From Phialocephala subalpina (taxonomy: Eukaryota > Ascomycota > Leotiomycetes > Helotiales > Mollisiaceae), in NCBI GenBank assembly GCA_900073065.1, contig FJOG01000024.1, forward strand, positions 172,630 to 236,629: a stretch of 64,000 bases of DNA, in the 5' to 3' direction. The notes beneath the pieces are model-generated. The model was not told where the DNA came from and did no database searches. It saw only the letters and a list, made by a program, of their open reading frames with translations. The position numbers and the translations under genes were made by a program. The stretch's first letter is position 1. Each line of letters starts with the position of its first letter. Of the stretch, positions 41,719 through 52,468 are shown piece after piece.

Positions 41719-43553
41719 CTAAGACACATTTAAGCAAATACTTCGAACATTATCAATGTCTAATACTATCGATGTATCATTGCCCTTTATACGAAGTACT
41801 TGATTTATAACAAATGAATACCTGCATCCTACGAGCTGCTTTCGAATCCAATCCTGCAATACAGCATCGTTAACTTGGATACCGATTATCAACAACGGCC
41901 ATTCAAGCCATTGAGATTGCACTGATGAACTCGATCCGATAATGTATTTGATCATACTAAGTATATTGTAAACAACAACGTTGCGTTCTGTGGTGAGGTA
42001 TTCAGTCCCTTGTTTGGCTTCAAGGTATAATAGGCCGTATGTAAAGGTGGTATAGAAGTGTAGCGCCATCCTCTTAGCCATGAAAACCGACGGCATATTG
42101 TTGCAACTATCTTGCTGGGCGAGTTCGAAGACAGAAGAGTACTGTTAGAATCGTCAGGTATTAGTAGGAAAGCTTCAAATAAGTTTAGTAGGGTAGTATA
42201 AGAGTAGGCATGAGTTTAGTAGTGATATAAACGACGTACCTTTAATAGTATCGTTTCCATCTCATCCTTGATACGACTTAACTCTTCTATAGAATTCCAT
42301 CGCGTAGCCGCCTTATTGATCCGGTTGATCATGACAGTACTCTGGAACCGGAGTTCGAGGGCTGTCGCATATTCCGCATTATTTTTGGCTTGTTCAGTGC
42401 GGAATCCCGATCCCGGAAGCGTCTCAAGGGAAATCTGCGCTGCATTGAAGATATTTCTGGCGACGTCTTCATTGCTGCAAAGTAGACTGGCGAAGTAACC
42501 TCCCGATTGGCAGAACTCGGCTTCGACGTCTTCATACATAGTCCACAAGATGAACGTCGAGAGAATAATTGTATCCCATCTACCCAAAGTCGATAAATAA
42601 TTTGTTGGTGTGGGTTGTGCATTTGTAGATGGCTGTTGTGGTGAAGAGTAAAGATCTAGAATGCGATGTCTGGCCATATATTTCGCTATCGCCTTACTTA
42701 GCCGCTTCATACTATCCGCAGCACCAGGCCCCCACATAGTTCGAAATACAAACTGGAGCAACCAAAATCCTTTGACATTGCGATAGTGATCTATGTCGAC
42801 ATTATTCACCCCGCTGATCAAGAGCTGTGATCCAGCTTGGAAGTGTGTTTTCCCTTCCAGCCATAGATGTTTTCTCCTTACGCCGTGGGACATCTGTGCC
42901 AGGGATGCAGCAAGCATAAGGTGCATGATAGCAGGATTGCCATTACTGTAACGGAAAATGACTTGGAATGTAAGCCATTTGGGGTTCCTGAAGCTCGATG
43001 AATCGCACAGGACAGTTTGGTAGTGGTGCATAGCAACGTGGTCACTCGCTTCTAGAATAACTGACGATGATGACGATATGTGATGTGTCGACAGAGACCG
43101 TTCGATAACATTACTAAGATATCCATTCGATCGGGCGGACAGAGTCTCGTTGGGTTTGCTTTGACGAATATCTTTTATGGATTCTTCTCTGTTTTGAGTG
43201 AGGCTATGTCCTGCAGCACCGACGAGAACGCCATCCGCCGAATCTGCAACAGGCCCAGAAGTGCTGCGAGTATTGCTGACAGATGAATCGTGAGAGGGTA
43301 AAGGAGTAAGTTGCTTCGGCGTGAATGCGTCTCTACGTTTCAGTGGACCATGACCCCGACGGATCTCCCGCAGAGACGGGCCAGGCTTTGGCCATTCGCA
43401 GTAGGCACCATGTTTCGTACACCGTTGACACACCGGCCGTGTCTCTGAGCATTTTACCTTCGCGGCACGGCATATGAGACACCCGCTTCGAGATCGCCTT
43501 GTCTCGTTCTTTCCGGTGTTGCTTGCCGAAGACATGGTCGATAGAGTGGGCAT
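41719..43553 (-). CDS. Zn2Cys6 fungal transcription factor (578 aa)
   Basis: Two exons (43553-42240 and 42141-41719); the 98-nt intron has GTACGT and TAACAG and keeps phase. An alternative start is the second ATG at 43535. The cluster CLICRAAKVKCSETRPVCQR then CTKHGAYC lies at residues about 25-52, followed by a Ser/Thr-rich linker and a fungal-specific regulatory region (ASDHVAMHHYQTVLCDSSSF, PAIMHLMLAASLAQMSHG, FWLLQFVFRTMWG). The architecture is that of an activator with a C-terminal middle-homology domain. Unlike the Zn2Cys6 gene at 37.8 kb, no stop interrupts it. The target genes are unknown; the SDR gene at 44.6 kb is divergent to it. Confidence 0.9.
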
Positions 43554-44439
43554 ACCAATATGGACATACCTACGGAGCTGAGACTAGGCTAAAGAAACTA
43601 TACCATAAAATAAACTCGCAAAGCCTAATAAAAAGAGGATCTTTATCTGTACGGATGTAGATTCTGACTCAAATGGGTTTGCTTGATACAGCCATCTTCT
43701 TGGTTCGGAGATAGGGATTAACTGTAAGGATTTTAGCTTCTATATTATTAAGCATCAAACAATTGTGCCGTGATGTAATGATTCGCTTGAGAGTGTGGCG
43801 CCACGCTAATCGCCTATTGCAACCAATAGATTTCCAAGAGTGTTTAGGCCTGACATCCAGTCCGACCGTTATTGTACACATGATGATTAGACCAAGCATA
43901 TTTCTAGATGAAGACTAAATTTGTAAGCGTTATTATGTCTACATATGATTGATAAGAGGTGAAGCTCAGTTAGCGGAAGAAGAGAATGTATTGGCTGGAA
44001 TTGGCGACTAGTGCGTAAACTATCTTATACCTAATAACGTTACAAATCAACATGCTATTTATACCTAACAGAGAATTAAGTAGTTGGGCGCATACGTACG
44101 AACACATTCCTAGTTCAAGTAGTTTAATAATCTGAAAGAAGCTATGTATTGGTTAAAATTGGCGAAACCTACATCCTCGTCTTCAGTTTCTACCTGTCCG
44201 TGATTATGCCGAATCTGGTTTCAAACTCAGATATGCGTCTTCTCCGCAACAATTATCACACTGCACGATGACAATTTTCATCGCCACTTACATTTCTATC
44301 ACACCATGCCCTGAATCATAGATGCATGTCTGGCAATGTGGTCGTCCCCGCGCGGAATTTACCTTGCTTAATCCCGTTCGCATCCTTCCGTTCGTTCCAT
44401 ACCGGCAGAGGGCGACTCTATGGCGAGTTTCTGAACTAG
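43554..44439. promoter_or_regulatory. 1-kb divergent intergenic region
   Basis: Lies between the regulator (minus) and the SDR gene (plus). A shared control region is plausible. GATTGG/CCAAT-like words occur, but none could be assigned. Confidence 0.35.
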
Positions 44440-44447
44440 TATAAATA
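44440..44447 (+). promoter_or_regulatory. TATA box of the SDR gene
   Basis: TATAAATA, 118 bp before the ATG at 44565, followed by a CT-rich leader. Confidence 0.55.
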
Positions 44448-44564
44448 CTATGGTTTCTCACTGCTTGTATTCCTCTTTAAATATTAGATATAGATCGGAT
44501 ATTCTCACTTCACATTTGAGGCCAACAATCGGAATCGTCTGCATCTTATCTCGGATTTCCCAAG

Positions 44565-45772
44565 ATGACTCGCGTTCTTCTTTCAGGTACATTGCACTGA
44601 CGATGTCCGACTTACAACTCTCAGACCAACTAACTTTTTATAGGTGGTAGCGGATTTATTGCCGCTCACGTCCTGGACTGTTTACTTAAAAGAGGGTACG
44701 TCGAGTTGCCTCACTAGCGACTTTTGTTGCTAAGATAGCTCACCATATCTACACATCTTAGGCACTCGGTAGTGGTCACTCTTCGTTCGCAGGCCAAAGT
44801 CGACAAAATCAAAAGTGCATATCCCAACATTCCAGTCTCTCAACTAGATTTTGCCATCGTTGAGGATATTGCCCAAGAAGGAGCCTTCGACGAAGCTCTC
44901 AAATCCTCAGTACCATTCGAAGCTGTGATTCATACTGCATCTCCCTTTCACTGGAATGCGAGAGACGTGAAGAAAGATCTTTTGGACCCTGCTATCAATG
45001 GAACTATTGGAATACTCAAGGCTACTAAGAAGAATGCTCCGATGGTGAAGCGAGTGGCACGTCCAATTCCTTTATGCGCTTGACTTTTGTCCAGAACTGT
45101 GCTGATTTCGGAGTGGCTTAACAGGTTATCACCTCCTCATTCGCAGCTATGATCAATTCCTCGGATCAACATGCTCCTGGTTATACCTATTCCGAGAAGG
45201 ACTGGAACCCAGTCACCATGGAGATTGCAACCACGAGCCCCCAGATCGGGTATTTCGCAAGCAAGACATTTGCGGAAAAGGCAGCGTGGAAATTCTGTGA
45301 GGACGAAAAGCCAAATTTCTCAGTTGCAGTCATCAATCCAGTAATAGTGTTTGGTCCCATCACCCACTCGATAACTTCTCTGGATGCCATCAATACCTCC
45401 AATACGATTATACGAAACTTGATTCAGGGCAAGATCACAGAAAAGCTCCCACCAAGCGGGACCTTTATATGGGTTGATGTTCGCGATGTAGCGCTTGCCC
45501 ACGTCAAAGCCATGGAAGTCCCTGAAGCTGGAGGAAAACGCTTCTTCCTTGCTGCGGGCTACTTTAGCAACAAGAAAATCCTAGAGGTAATCCGCAAGGC
45601 TTATCCAGAATTGGAAGAGAAGCTGCCTTCAAAGAATTCGGAGGACGATTTTCCTTCTCAAATCTTTGCTATTGATCACTCGAGAAGTGAACAGATCCTG
45701 GGCATTGAATACCGGTCTTTTGATGCTGCTATTATAGATACGGTTAAGAGTCTTCAAGAAATAGGCGCTTAA
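44565..45772 (+). CDS. Extended SDR reductase (Gre2/dihydroflavonol-reductase-like)
   Basis: Exons 44565-44586, 44644-44695, 44762-45053 and 45125-45772 give 337 aa. The first intron falls inside the NADPH-binding motif: SGGSGFIAAHVLDCLLKRGH matches GxxGFIA. Then come VVVTLRSQAK, AVIHTASPFHW, VKRVITSSFAAM, the catalytic YFASKTFAEKAAW (YxxxK with upstream Ser), VINPVIVFGP and FIWVDVRDVALAHVKA. These are NADPH-dependent aldehyde/ketone reductases in the cytosol; substrate not predictable. The exon-3 donor could be GTGGCA (45054), chosen because it gives KRVITSS. Confidence 0.9.
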
Positions 45773-46109
45773 GCTAGTGTTTGCTGCTGAGTTATATTGG
45801 TTTCAAAGGTGGCTGGATTGATGAGGATCTAAGCTAGGGGAATCAAAAGAAGCTCTAGATACAAGGAAGGTCCTTAAGAGCATGGAGATCATTATCTTTT
45901 GAAGTTAAGGATAGGCATCGGGTCCGAGAAAATGTACAATAAATGTCTTCTAACTCTTCCCCAAGGTTGGATAGACTGAGCTTCATCCCTGAAGCTTATG
46001 CCGCGATGGAATACTTTCGCAATCGAGCAAGTGCTGTGAAACAAGATGCTTTGAACAAGACCAAGAATCGAGCTGGGTTCTTCCTCAGGAAACCACATCC
46101 TTCTCCCTA
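45773..46109. other. Intergenic / possible missing 5' exon of permease
   Basis: The start of the NCS1 permease gene was not found. A coding-like N-terminus may lie here but could not be supported. Confidence 0.35.
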
Positions 46110-46626
46110 GAATTGCGAAGGAGTATGGACAAATCAAGACATGGATGTAACTCCACCCGAACGAAGTGCGTGGTCTGCCTGGACAATGTTCTTCTACTGG
46201 TTCAGCGACATCGTTCCTCCCTCCCCTTCCTCTCCCCTCACCACATACTAACAAACCTCAGATCGCAGCATAATCCTGGGAAGGCGACTCCGCTGCAATC
46301 GAAGCTGGTCTCTCCTGGCGCGAATCCCTTTTAGCTCTCAGTTTCGGAATAATCATCATCGTCATACCCATGGTATCCAACGGAGCCATTAGCGCAAAAC
46401 TCCATGTCCCGTTTCCTGTCGCTGCGAGAGCGACTTTTGGATTTTATTTTGCGAGGTTTGCGGTGGTGGTTAGGCTGGTCACGGCGTTGTTTTGGCATAG
46501 CATTCAGACGTCTAGTGGGAGTACAGCTGTTACGCAGATGATTAGGGCGATTCAGCCGAGTTATTTGACGATTCCGAATCATTTACCAATTTCGGCTGGG
46601 ATTACGAGTTAAGGTATGTTCAGCAA

Positions 46627-46694
46627 CAGCGTTTTCAATGTCCCAGCCGTGTCTGGACTATCTCAGAGAATCATTTTTGGTTTGAACGGTGCTG
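46627..46694. repeat. Short element copy in NCS1 intron (copy G)
   Basis: The left arm CAGCGTTTTCAATGTCCCAG begins at 46627 and the next bases still match (CCGTGTCTGGACT). A shortened right end (TTTGAACGGTGCTG, ending 46694) may be the other arm. It fills most of a 94-nt intron. Confidence 0.6.
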
Positions 46695-47255
46695 ATGTAC
46701 GAACTAGGTCTTCTGTCCCGTTTCATCTTCTGGACGATTTAGTTCCCTTTCTGCTTGATAGCGCCACATAAGGTGAAATGGTTCTTCAAGATGAGAGTCG
46801 TGGTCGTACTCGCTCCATGCAATAGCACAACGGCAGCCATGGCAAGCCTGGCGAAGGGAAGTGGCGACATCTGGGCTCAGAAGTCGGAAATGCATGGCTC
46901 GATTAGGTTATGGTTGATTATGACTTTCATGATGAGTATGTCGGGAGGCTGGTAAGTTGCACATTCTAAGTTTTCCCGAAAAGAGATACTGATCTTGATC
47001 GTGAAGGTCGACCATGGCAACCAACATACCGGACTTCACAAGGCATTCGAAAGATTCGCGCGGTGCATATTGGCAAGCTGTATTTGTCCCCGTTCTTGTT
47101 ATCACCGTTGCAATGATTGGTATCATTTGCACATCTTGTGCTAAAGTCATCTATGGTGAGTACATCTGGTCGCCTCTAGATCTTGCTGCGAAGTGGACTA
47201 GTCCTGGAGGACGAGCGGCATCATTCTTCGTAGGGTTCTCATGGGTAAGTCATCC

Positions 47256-47287
47256 TATCTTTCAATGTCCCAACGTTGCCTGGGCTT
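47256..47287. repeat. Element arm in second NCS1 intron (copy H)
   Basis: TTTCAATGTCCCAACGTTGC followed by CTGGGCTT, 11 nt after the GTAAGT donor of a 152-nt intron, matches the left arm of the family. No right arm was found. Confidence 0.6.
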
Positions 47288-47879
47288 TCGCAGTCTCCTT
47301 TCCTTGAACAGTGACTGCCTTTAACCGAGATCATATCGTGACCATTGAACCCAGCTAGCTACATTCAAGTGTTAATGAATCTCTTTATAATTGCAGGCCG
47401 TTGCTCAAATCGGTGTCAACGTATCCGCCAACATCGTCTCAGCATCAAACGAGATGTCCTCCCTCTACCCAAAATACATCAACCTACGCCGGGGCGCCAT
47501 CTTCACCACCCTGATCGGCGGCTGGGTCATGGTCCCCTGGAAAGTCATTTATTCGGCAGTCAGCTTTCTAAATTTTATGTCTGCGCTCACCATCTTCCTC
47601 GCTCCGTGCCGTGCTTTACTCGCTGCCGATTTCTGAGTCATCAAGAAGCAGAATATCGATATACCGTCTTTGTGCAGACCAAGAGCGAGGTATTGGTATA
47701 AAGGAGGATGGAATTTGAGGGCCGGAGTAGCGATTTTAGGGAGTGTGGGTCCGGATATGCCGGGAATGGTGTATGCGGTGAATTCGAAGGTGAACATTGG
47801 GGGTGCGATTTATATCTATGATATTAATTTTCTTTACGGGTTTGCAAGTGCATTTTTGGTTCACTGCGCCTCGAATTAG

Positions 47880-48310
47880 ATCTGGCCTGCCAGAGAGACG
47901 CTGCTTGATCGTTGCATCTACTCCGGTGAGAATGTCTGGGAGGGTCGACCTAGGAGTGACGGAAACGGAAGTGCTGAGGTGCGAGAGAAGTCGGCGGGAT
48001 ATGATATCAAGGAGAGTATCTGATGAATAGTTGTTGGATTGAGGGATGTTAGCGACATGGGCCAAACCGTCATGTCTGTTCCGATGAGTCAGGCGGCACG
48101 ATGATGCAGTTCTTTTCGAAACCCTCAACAATATTGCCCGCTCAACTTTCATGTGACCTCTCTCACAACTGTCACTTAATCAATCTTTCGGCAAACATTC
48201 TAACCAATTTGAAAAGGACAGTCCCCACCAGAACTTTAATCTACAACATTACCGCATGATACAACCATGACGAAAGCCGAAGCAAGAAGATTCCGGACTA
48301 CCTCAATACC
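47880..48310. other. Intergenic, no gene seen
   Basis: No feature recognised. Confidence 0.45.
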
Positions 48311-48874
48311 TTGTGGGTCAAAGACTTTTCCGTGAGGGACTTCCGGCAAACAAGGCAGGCTATGTCCAGCGCTATCAACGACAAGATCCAGCAGAATCTC
48401 AGAATCCCCGCCCTCGAGTTGGGAACAATAATCTGGACCAACGAAGACCTCCAACTTACTGGTCTCCCATCCCGCCACTCCCTCCGCACCTTGTCCATCC
48501 TCCATAAAGAGCGACAAAACCCGTGCGACGAGAGGCCCTGGAGCGAACGGGAAGCCTCGGTAAAGATAGCAACGTGGTTTGATATCTTTTTCTCTGATCT
48601 CTTGCCTGATACCTATCAAGCGGATGTGCGGGATAGGCAGTGGTGGCAAGATATATTTCGGCGGCTGTTCATAGTCAGTATGAGCAGTGCAAGGTGGGAA
48701 AAGGAGGAACATGGCAGAGTTTTACGGCCTGAGGAGAGAGGGCAGATGGGAAGAGAATCGGAAGCTCAGCGAAGACTTCAGTACAGCGCCTATGATACAT
48801 CGCTTCGGGTAAGGGGCTCTGAGACATCGGTTGACCCCGAAACGCATCTTGAAGAATGTTTGGCCTGGTTCTGA
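48311..48874 (+). CDS. Hypothetical protein, start uncertain
   Basis: The frame reads LWVKDFSVRDFRQTRQAMSS, then LELGTIIWTNEDLQLTGLPS, HKERQNPCDERPWSEREAS and WFDIFFSDLLPDTYQADVRD, which looks like real, evenly composed coding sequence. The frame is already coding-like before 48311 (IPDYLNTLWV) but has an upstream stop and no ATG. Either a 5' exon is missing or translation starts at ATG 48362. No domain recognised; possibly a relic. Confidence 0.45.
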   Translation: MWVKDFSVRDFRQTRQAMSSAINDKIQQNLRIPALELGTIIWTNEDLQLTGLPSRHSLRTLSILHKERQNPCDERPWSEREASVKIATWFDIFFSDLLPDTYQADVRDRQWWQDIFRRLFIVSMSSARWEKEEHGRVLRPEERGQMGRESEAQRRLQYSAYDTSLRVRGSETSVDPETHLEECLAWF

Positions 48875-49556
48875 GGAATAGGGCACCGACTTGGTATCGG
48901 AGAAAGAGAGAACAATTCTGTGCACGGTCATTCAGCGTGGTTCTCTCGTTTTCGGGGACGATATCGCTTAGCAGCTGTCACGTTGTTGGGTGGGATTGGA
49001 ATAGCATCGTCTCCGCCACTTCCAGCAATCTTCCCGCACCCGTAACGACATTAACGCGCATCAACTACCCTGTATTCCGGTACTTTAACACAGAGCTACG
49101 GTACCCGCTGACTATCTGACAGGATACGAGGTTCGGGTTAGTAATCACGTGCTTGGCATCACCTACCAAACCCAAGTATAACAGATGAATTCCGAGCTGA
49201 GTGTGGACCATCAGGCTAGAAGCTGCGCCTCTTCTGAATCGTCAAATAAAAGCAAGATGTGCCTGCAGCTGATCAGTGAGGCTCGTGTAACGCCATTTGG
49301 GAGGCGAGGCTGACGAGAGACTCTTGCTACTAGTTGCGGCCGGCAACTCGTATTGGTTATTTCGTACTTCCCAGAAAAGATTTATCTTCAGCCTTCTTGG
49401 CTTGGAATTGGAAGTTGCTGTTAGTTACCTTCGTTACTACGCAGCGGAGTTATCGACCTCGTGTTTCTGGAATGTTTCCATTTTTGAACTCGAGATCACA
49501 GGAGCAAGTTTCTCTTGGTAGGAGATATCAGCTTGAAGTTTGCCACCTTCACTTTG
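48875..49556. other. Intergenic, no gene seen
   Basis: Nothing recognised before the TATA box of the small secreted protein gene. Confidence 0.45.
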
Positions 49557-49564
49557 TATAAATA
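49557..49564 (+). promoter_or_regulatory. TATA box of small secreted protein gene
   Basis: TATAAATA, 126 bp before the ATG at 49683. The leader between them is rich in CAAAACC/CACC words, typical of a strongly expressed fungal gene. Confidence 0.6.
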
Positions 49565-49682
49565 TAACTTAATCTCCTCTCAAAGTTCATCATCCAAAAA
49601 GACACTCTAGCCACTTCAAAACCAAAACCCATAACCTCACTTTCATCCACCTCAAACACCAAACCAAAGCCAAACGTCCAAA

Positions 49683-50200
49683 ATGCAGTTCATCACAATC
49701 ACCTCCCTCCTCGCCCTCGCGGCATCCCTCACCTCCGCCGCCCCTGCTTCCGAGAAGCGCCAATTCGAAGCCCAACTCACCTTCTACGGAGCAGCTGGTG
49801 CCTCTTACACCCTTTCCGTTCCTACTGATGCTTCTGAATTTACTATCTGTACGTTCCCCTCTTTCCCCTCTTCCTCCGCGTGCTCTCTATTCCCTTTTCT
49901 CTGAACTTTCGCCCCTCTATCCGCTTCTCTTCCACTTCCCCGCCTTTCGGTCCACCCCGCTTCAATGTCCCACTCCCAGCTCCAACTTTGGATCGGAAAG
50001 TGGAGGAGGTGGATGTTAGAATGGAACAAGGCTAATCAAAATCAGCGAACCCCCTCTCCATCTCAAAGATCGAACTAGCAGGCGGCGCAACCTGCGGTAT
50101 CTGGGGTATCGATGGAAGCAACACCGTGATTGTCGGTGCTCACACTGTTGATGTTGGGCCGCCTCAGACCCAGATCGGTGGTTCTTGTCTTGCTTTGTAG
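49683..50200 (+). CDS. Small secreted protein (106 aa) with Kex2 site
   Basis: Exons 49683-49848 and 50046-50200 give 106 aa. A clear signal peptide (MQFITITSLLALAASLTSA) and a short propeptide ending in EKR, a Kex2-type cleavage site, precede a mature domain of about 80 residues: FEAQLTFYGAAGASYTLSVP, NPLSISKIELAGGATCGIWG, VGPPQTQIGGSC. Only two Cys remain in the mature part. Similar small beta-rich secreted proteins are widespread in ascomycetes; some are described as plant-response elicitors, but no such claim is made here. The intron (49849-50045) is long at 197 nt and contains TTCAATGTCCCA (49961-49972), like one arm of the repeat family. Confidence 0.85.
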
Positions 50201-50792
50201 TGGAATGGTGGGGCTTGATGTTCGCCAAGCTGGATGGCGGGAGGAGAGCTGGAAATGAGAGAGGATGGGGTAGGGTGCATTGGGTGGTGTTTGATTGGGC
50301 AATGAGTTAGGAATTCTGGGTTGATTTTGAAAATTGAATCTGTCTCGTTATCAAGCATGCGTGCATTCCTTTGTGAATAGGCCTTAGTAGATGTAATGTC
50401 TGGTAAGGGTCAGTGGCCCTTTGCACGTAAGGATTCTCGCATCGATTGCTGCTTTAGCAAATGACCATATCACAGGGCTGGATAAGGGACAAGCACACTC
50501 GTATCGTTGCGTGAAGAAGCAGCAACTAGCATACTGACGGTTAACGTTTACGAATATGGTTGAGCAATGAAATAGATCTCGTGTTGGATGCAGAGTTCAG
50601 TGTGGATGCCAAAATGTTTCTCATTGTGCTTCATACCTGATGCTATGCTATGCTACACCTCTGGCTGCTACCAACAGCTACTCTCTGATACAGTTATGAA
50701 GATCTTCTTGTCACAAAACAGTATCAATGCGGTAGTAATGCTAGTGCCACATGCCCTTATTGTTCTGTGCCATAAATCTCCCGCGTCAAATC
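50201..50792. other. Intergenic, no gene seen
   Basis: Convergent 3' regions of the secreted-protein and BTB genes. Confidence 0.5.
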
Positions 50793-52468
50793 TCAATCAC
50801 TGTCGTCGACGTATATGTAGTTTGTCTTCGATGCGCATTTCTCGCCCTTATCATGGACATGGAAGAAGCACACCTCATGGCCAACATGTCGCTCATCATC
50901 ATCCCACTGATACGAAAAATAGCGACCGCGAATTCGGGGATCGTCGACTAAGCATGGAAAGTCGGAGTCCCACATCTCATCAATAGAGTAGACATTGGTC
51001 TTCGCAGAGCTCTGATAGTCAGCGAACTCCTTCAAGAAGCCTTTGATGGCGAAGAAAGCTTCAACCTTTTCCTCGGATCCATAATTGACCAGCCAGTGAG
51101 ATGCCAGCGCTGCACAGAATGTCCTGATCGGAGACTCCTTTGAGCTTAATGTGTTCTCGAATACCTTCTTCACACAGGCAGCCGGTAATAGTTTTATCGA
51201 GGAATTGTGATGCATGCAGTATCCGCGTGCCTGGTTGTACATGAGGTCTTGGAGAGTGTCCATTGCGTAGTTCTTCAGGCTTCTGGACATAACTCGATCG
51301 GCGAAAAGATATGTATCAACTAAGTGACTGAGCTTCTCGTCAAATGTCCCAGACAAGGTCATAATTCCATGGTATAACCACTCGACGAAGCTATCAAAGA
51401 CAGCCACGTCAATATCGTCAAGGACCATCTACTTTTCGTTTGACTCCTTGAATGGTCCGTTGAAAGCTTTCTCAAAGAAGTCGGAGACGGCACAAAGGCG
51501 CGACTTGTGGAGCGAGAGTGATGCTTGTTCGTCACCAACAAGGATTACAACGGTATCAACTCCCAAGGACCTTAAACCCGAAGATTAGCTAGGGTCGATA
51601 GGAGAAAGAAATAGGGGAAAGACACTCACGAGCTGAACGCATTTCGTGGTTTCTTTGCTGTTGCAGGTTGCTGTCCGGCTGCCGACTTAGGGTTCACTGT
51701 GATGTTGTCCATCTTCTGCTTCTTCTGCGGTGGCAGGATGGCTGATGGTTGGTCTTGTGCCTTCTGCTTCTGCGCTTGTGCTTGCAGTTGGACTGTAGAT
51801 TGGAGAATGGAGGTCGAGACACGCGTGGTGGTAGCTGCTGCCTGTTAGCACAAGTCTCGAGCGTCTGANNNNNNNNNNNNNNNNNNNNNNNNNNNNNNNN
51901 NNNNNNNNNNNNNNNNNNNNNNNNNNNNNNNNNNNNNNNNNNNNNNNNNNNNNNNNNNNNNNNNNNNNNNNNNNNNNNNNNNNNNNNNNNNNNNNNNNNN
52001 NNNNNNNNNNNNNNNNNNNNNNNNNNNNNNNNNNNNNNNNNNNNNNNNNNNNNNNNNNNNNNNNNNNNNNNNNNNNNNNNNNNNNNNNNNNNNNNNNNNN
52101 NNNNNNNNNNNNNNNNNNNNNNNNNNNNNNNNNNNNNNNNNNNNNNNNNNNNNNNNNNNNNNNNNNNNNNNNNNNNNNNNNNNNNNNNNNNNNCGAACAC
52201 CAGGATATCGCACAATCAAAAGAGCGACTTACCACCAGTAGAACCGGAAGCCTGGCCTTGGTGCGGAGTCTGCGCAGGTGCCGAGGTCGAATTGGAGCTC
52301 GAGGTGCGGGATGAGCTGCGGGTTGCTGCACTTGTTAGTAAAATACCTAAGAAGACGCGTCTCAGACTACTCACCAGCCTTGGCAGTCATGTTGTCGGAA
52401 CCAACTCGACGAAGAATCTCGGATATGCTGTCGAGATTTGCCTTGACCGATGCCGGGTTGTTGGTCAT
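50793..52468 (-). pseudogene. BTB/POZ-domain gene with in-frame TAG
   Basis: The 3' exons (…-51630, 51570-50793) encode a BTB domain: VDTVVILVGDEQASLSLHKS, RLCAVSDFFEKAFNGPFKES, then AVFDSFVEWLYHG. TAG at 51431-51429 sits between EK and MVLDD, where the domain continues in the same frame. A CAG-to-TAG change would explain it. The upstream part is Gln/Lys-rich (QAQAQKQKAQDQ, PPQKKQK). It probably joins across the 325-nt gap to exons 52468-52375 (MTNNPASVKANLDSISEILR) and 52325-52233, giving a Ser/Thr/Gln-rich N-terminal region. Joining these is inference; an alternative start for the BTB part is ATG 51712. Confidence 0.7.
51869..52193. other. Assembly gap (325 N)
   Basis: Run of N inside a probable intron of the BTB gene. 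Confidence 0.99.

Larger units (their letters stand above)
46110..47879 (+). pseudogene. NCS1-family nucleobase/allantoin permease with four in-frame stops
   Basis: Homology starts at VWTNQDMDVTPPERSAWSAW and runs through GLSWRESLLALSFGIIIIVI, SAKLHVPFPVAARATFGFYF, APHKVKWFF, KGSGDIWAQ, AQIGVNVSANIVSASNEMSS, FLAPCRALLAADF and DINFLYGFASAFLV. These are NCS1 transporter signatures (uptake of uracil, allantoin or thiamine-like substrates at the plasma membrane). Introns at about 46214-46261, 46614-46707, 46951-47007 and 47245-47396 fit. Stops interrupt the frame at 46271 (TAA), 46610 (TAA after ITS, where Gln is usual), 46740 (TAG before FPF, where Gln is usual) and 47634 (TGA where Trp is usual). 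All are single transitions from sense codons. The start codon was not found. Confidence 0.85.

Noticed and set aside
46262..51435. Stop-codon reassignment (UAA/UAG read as Gln)
   Set aside because: The intact genes end normally at TAA and TAG, so a changed code would extend them; isolated mutation is simpler.
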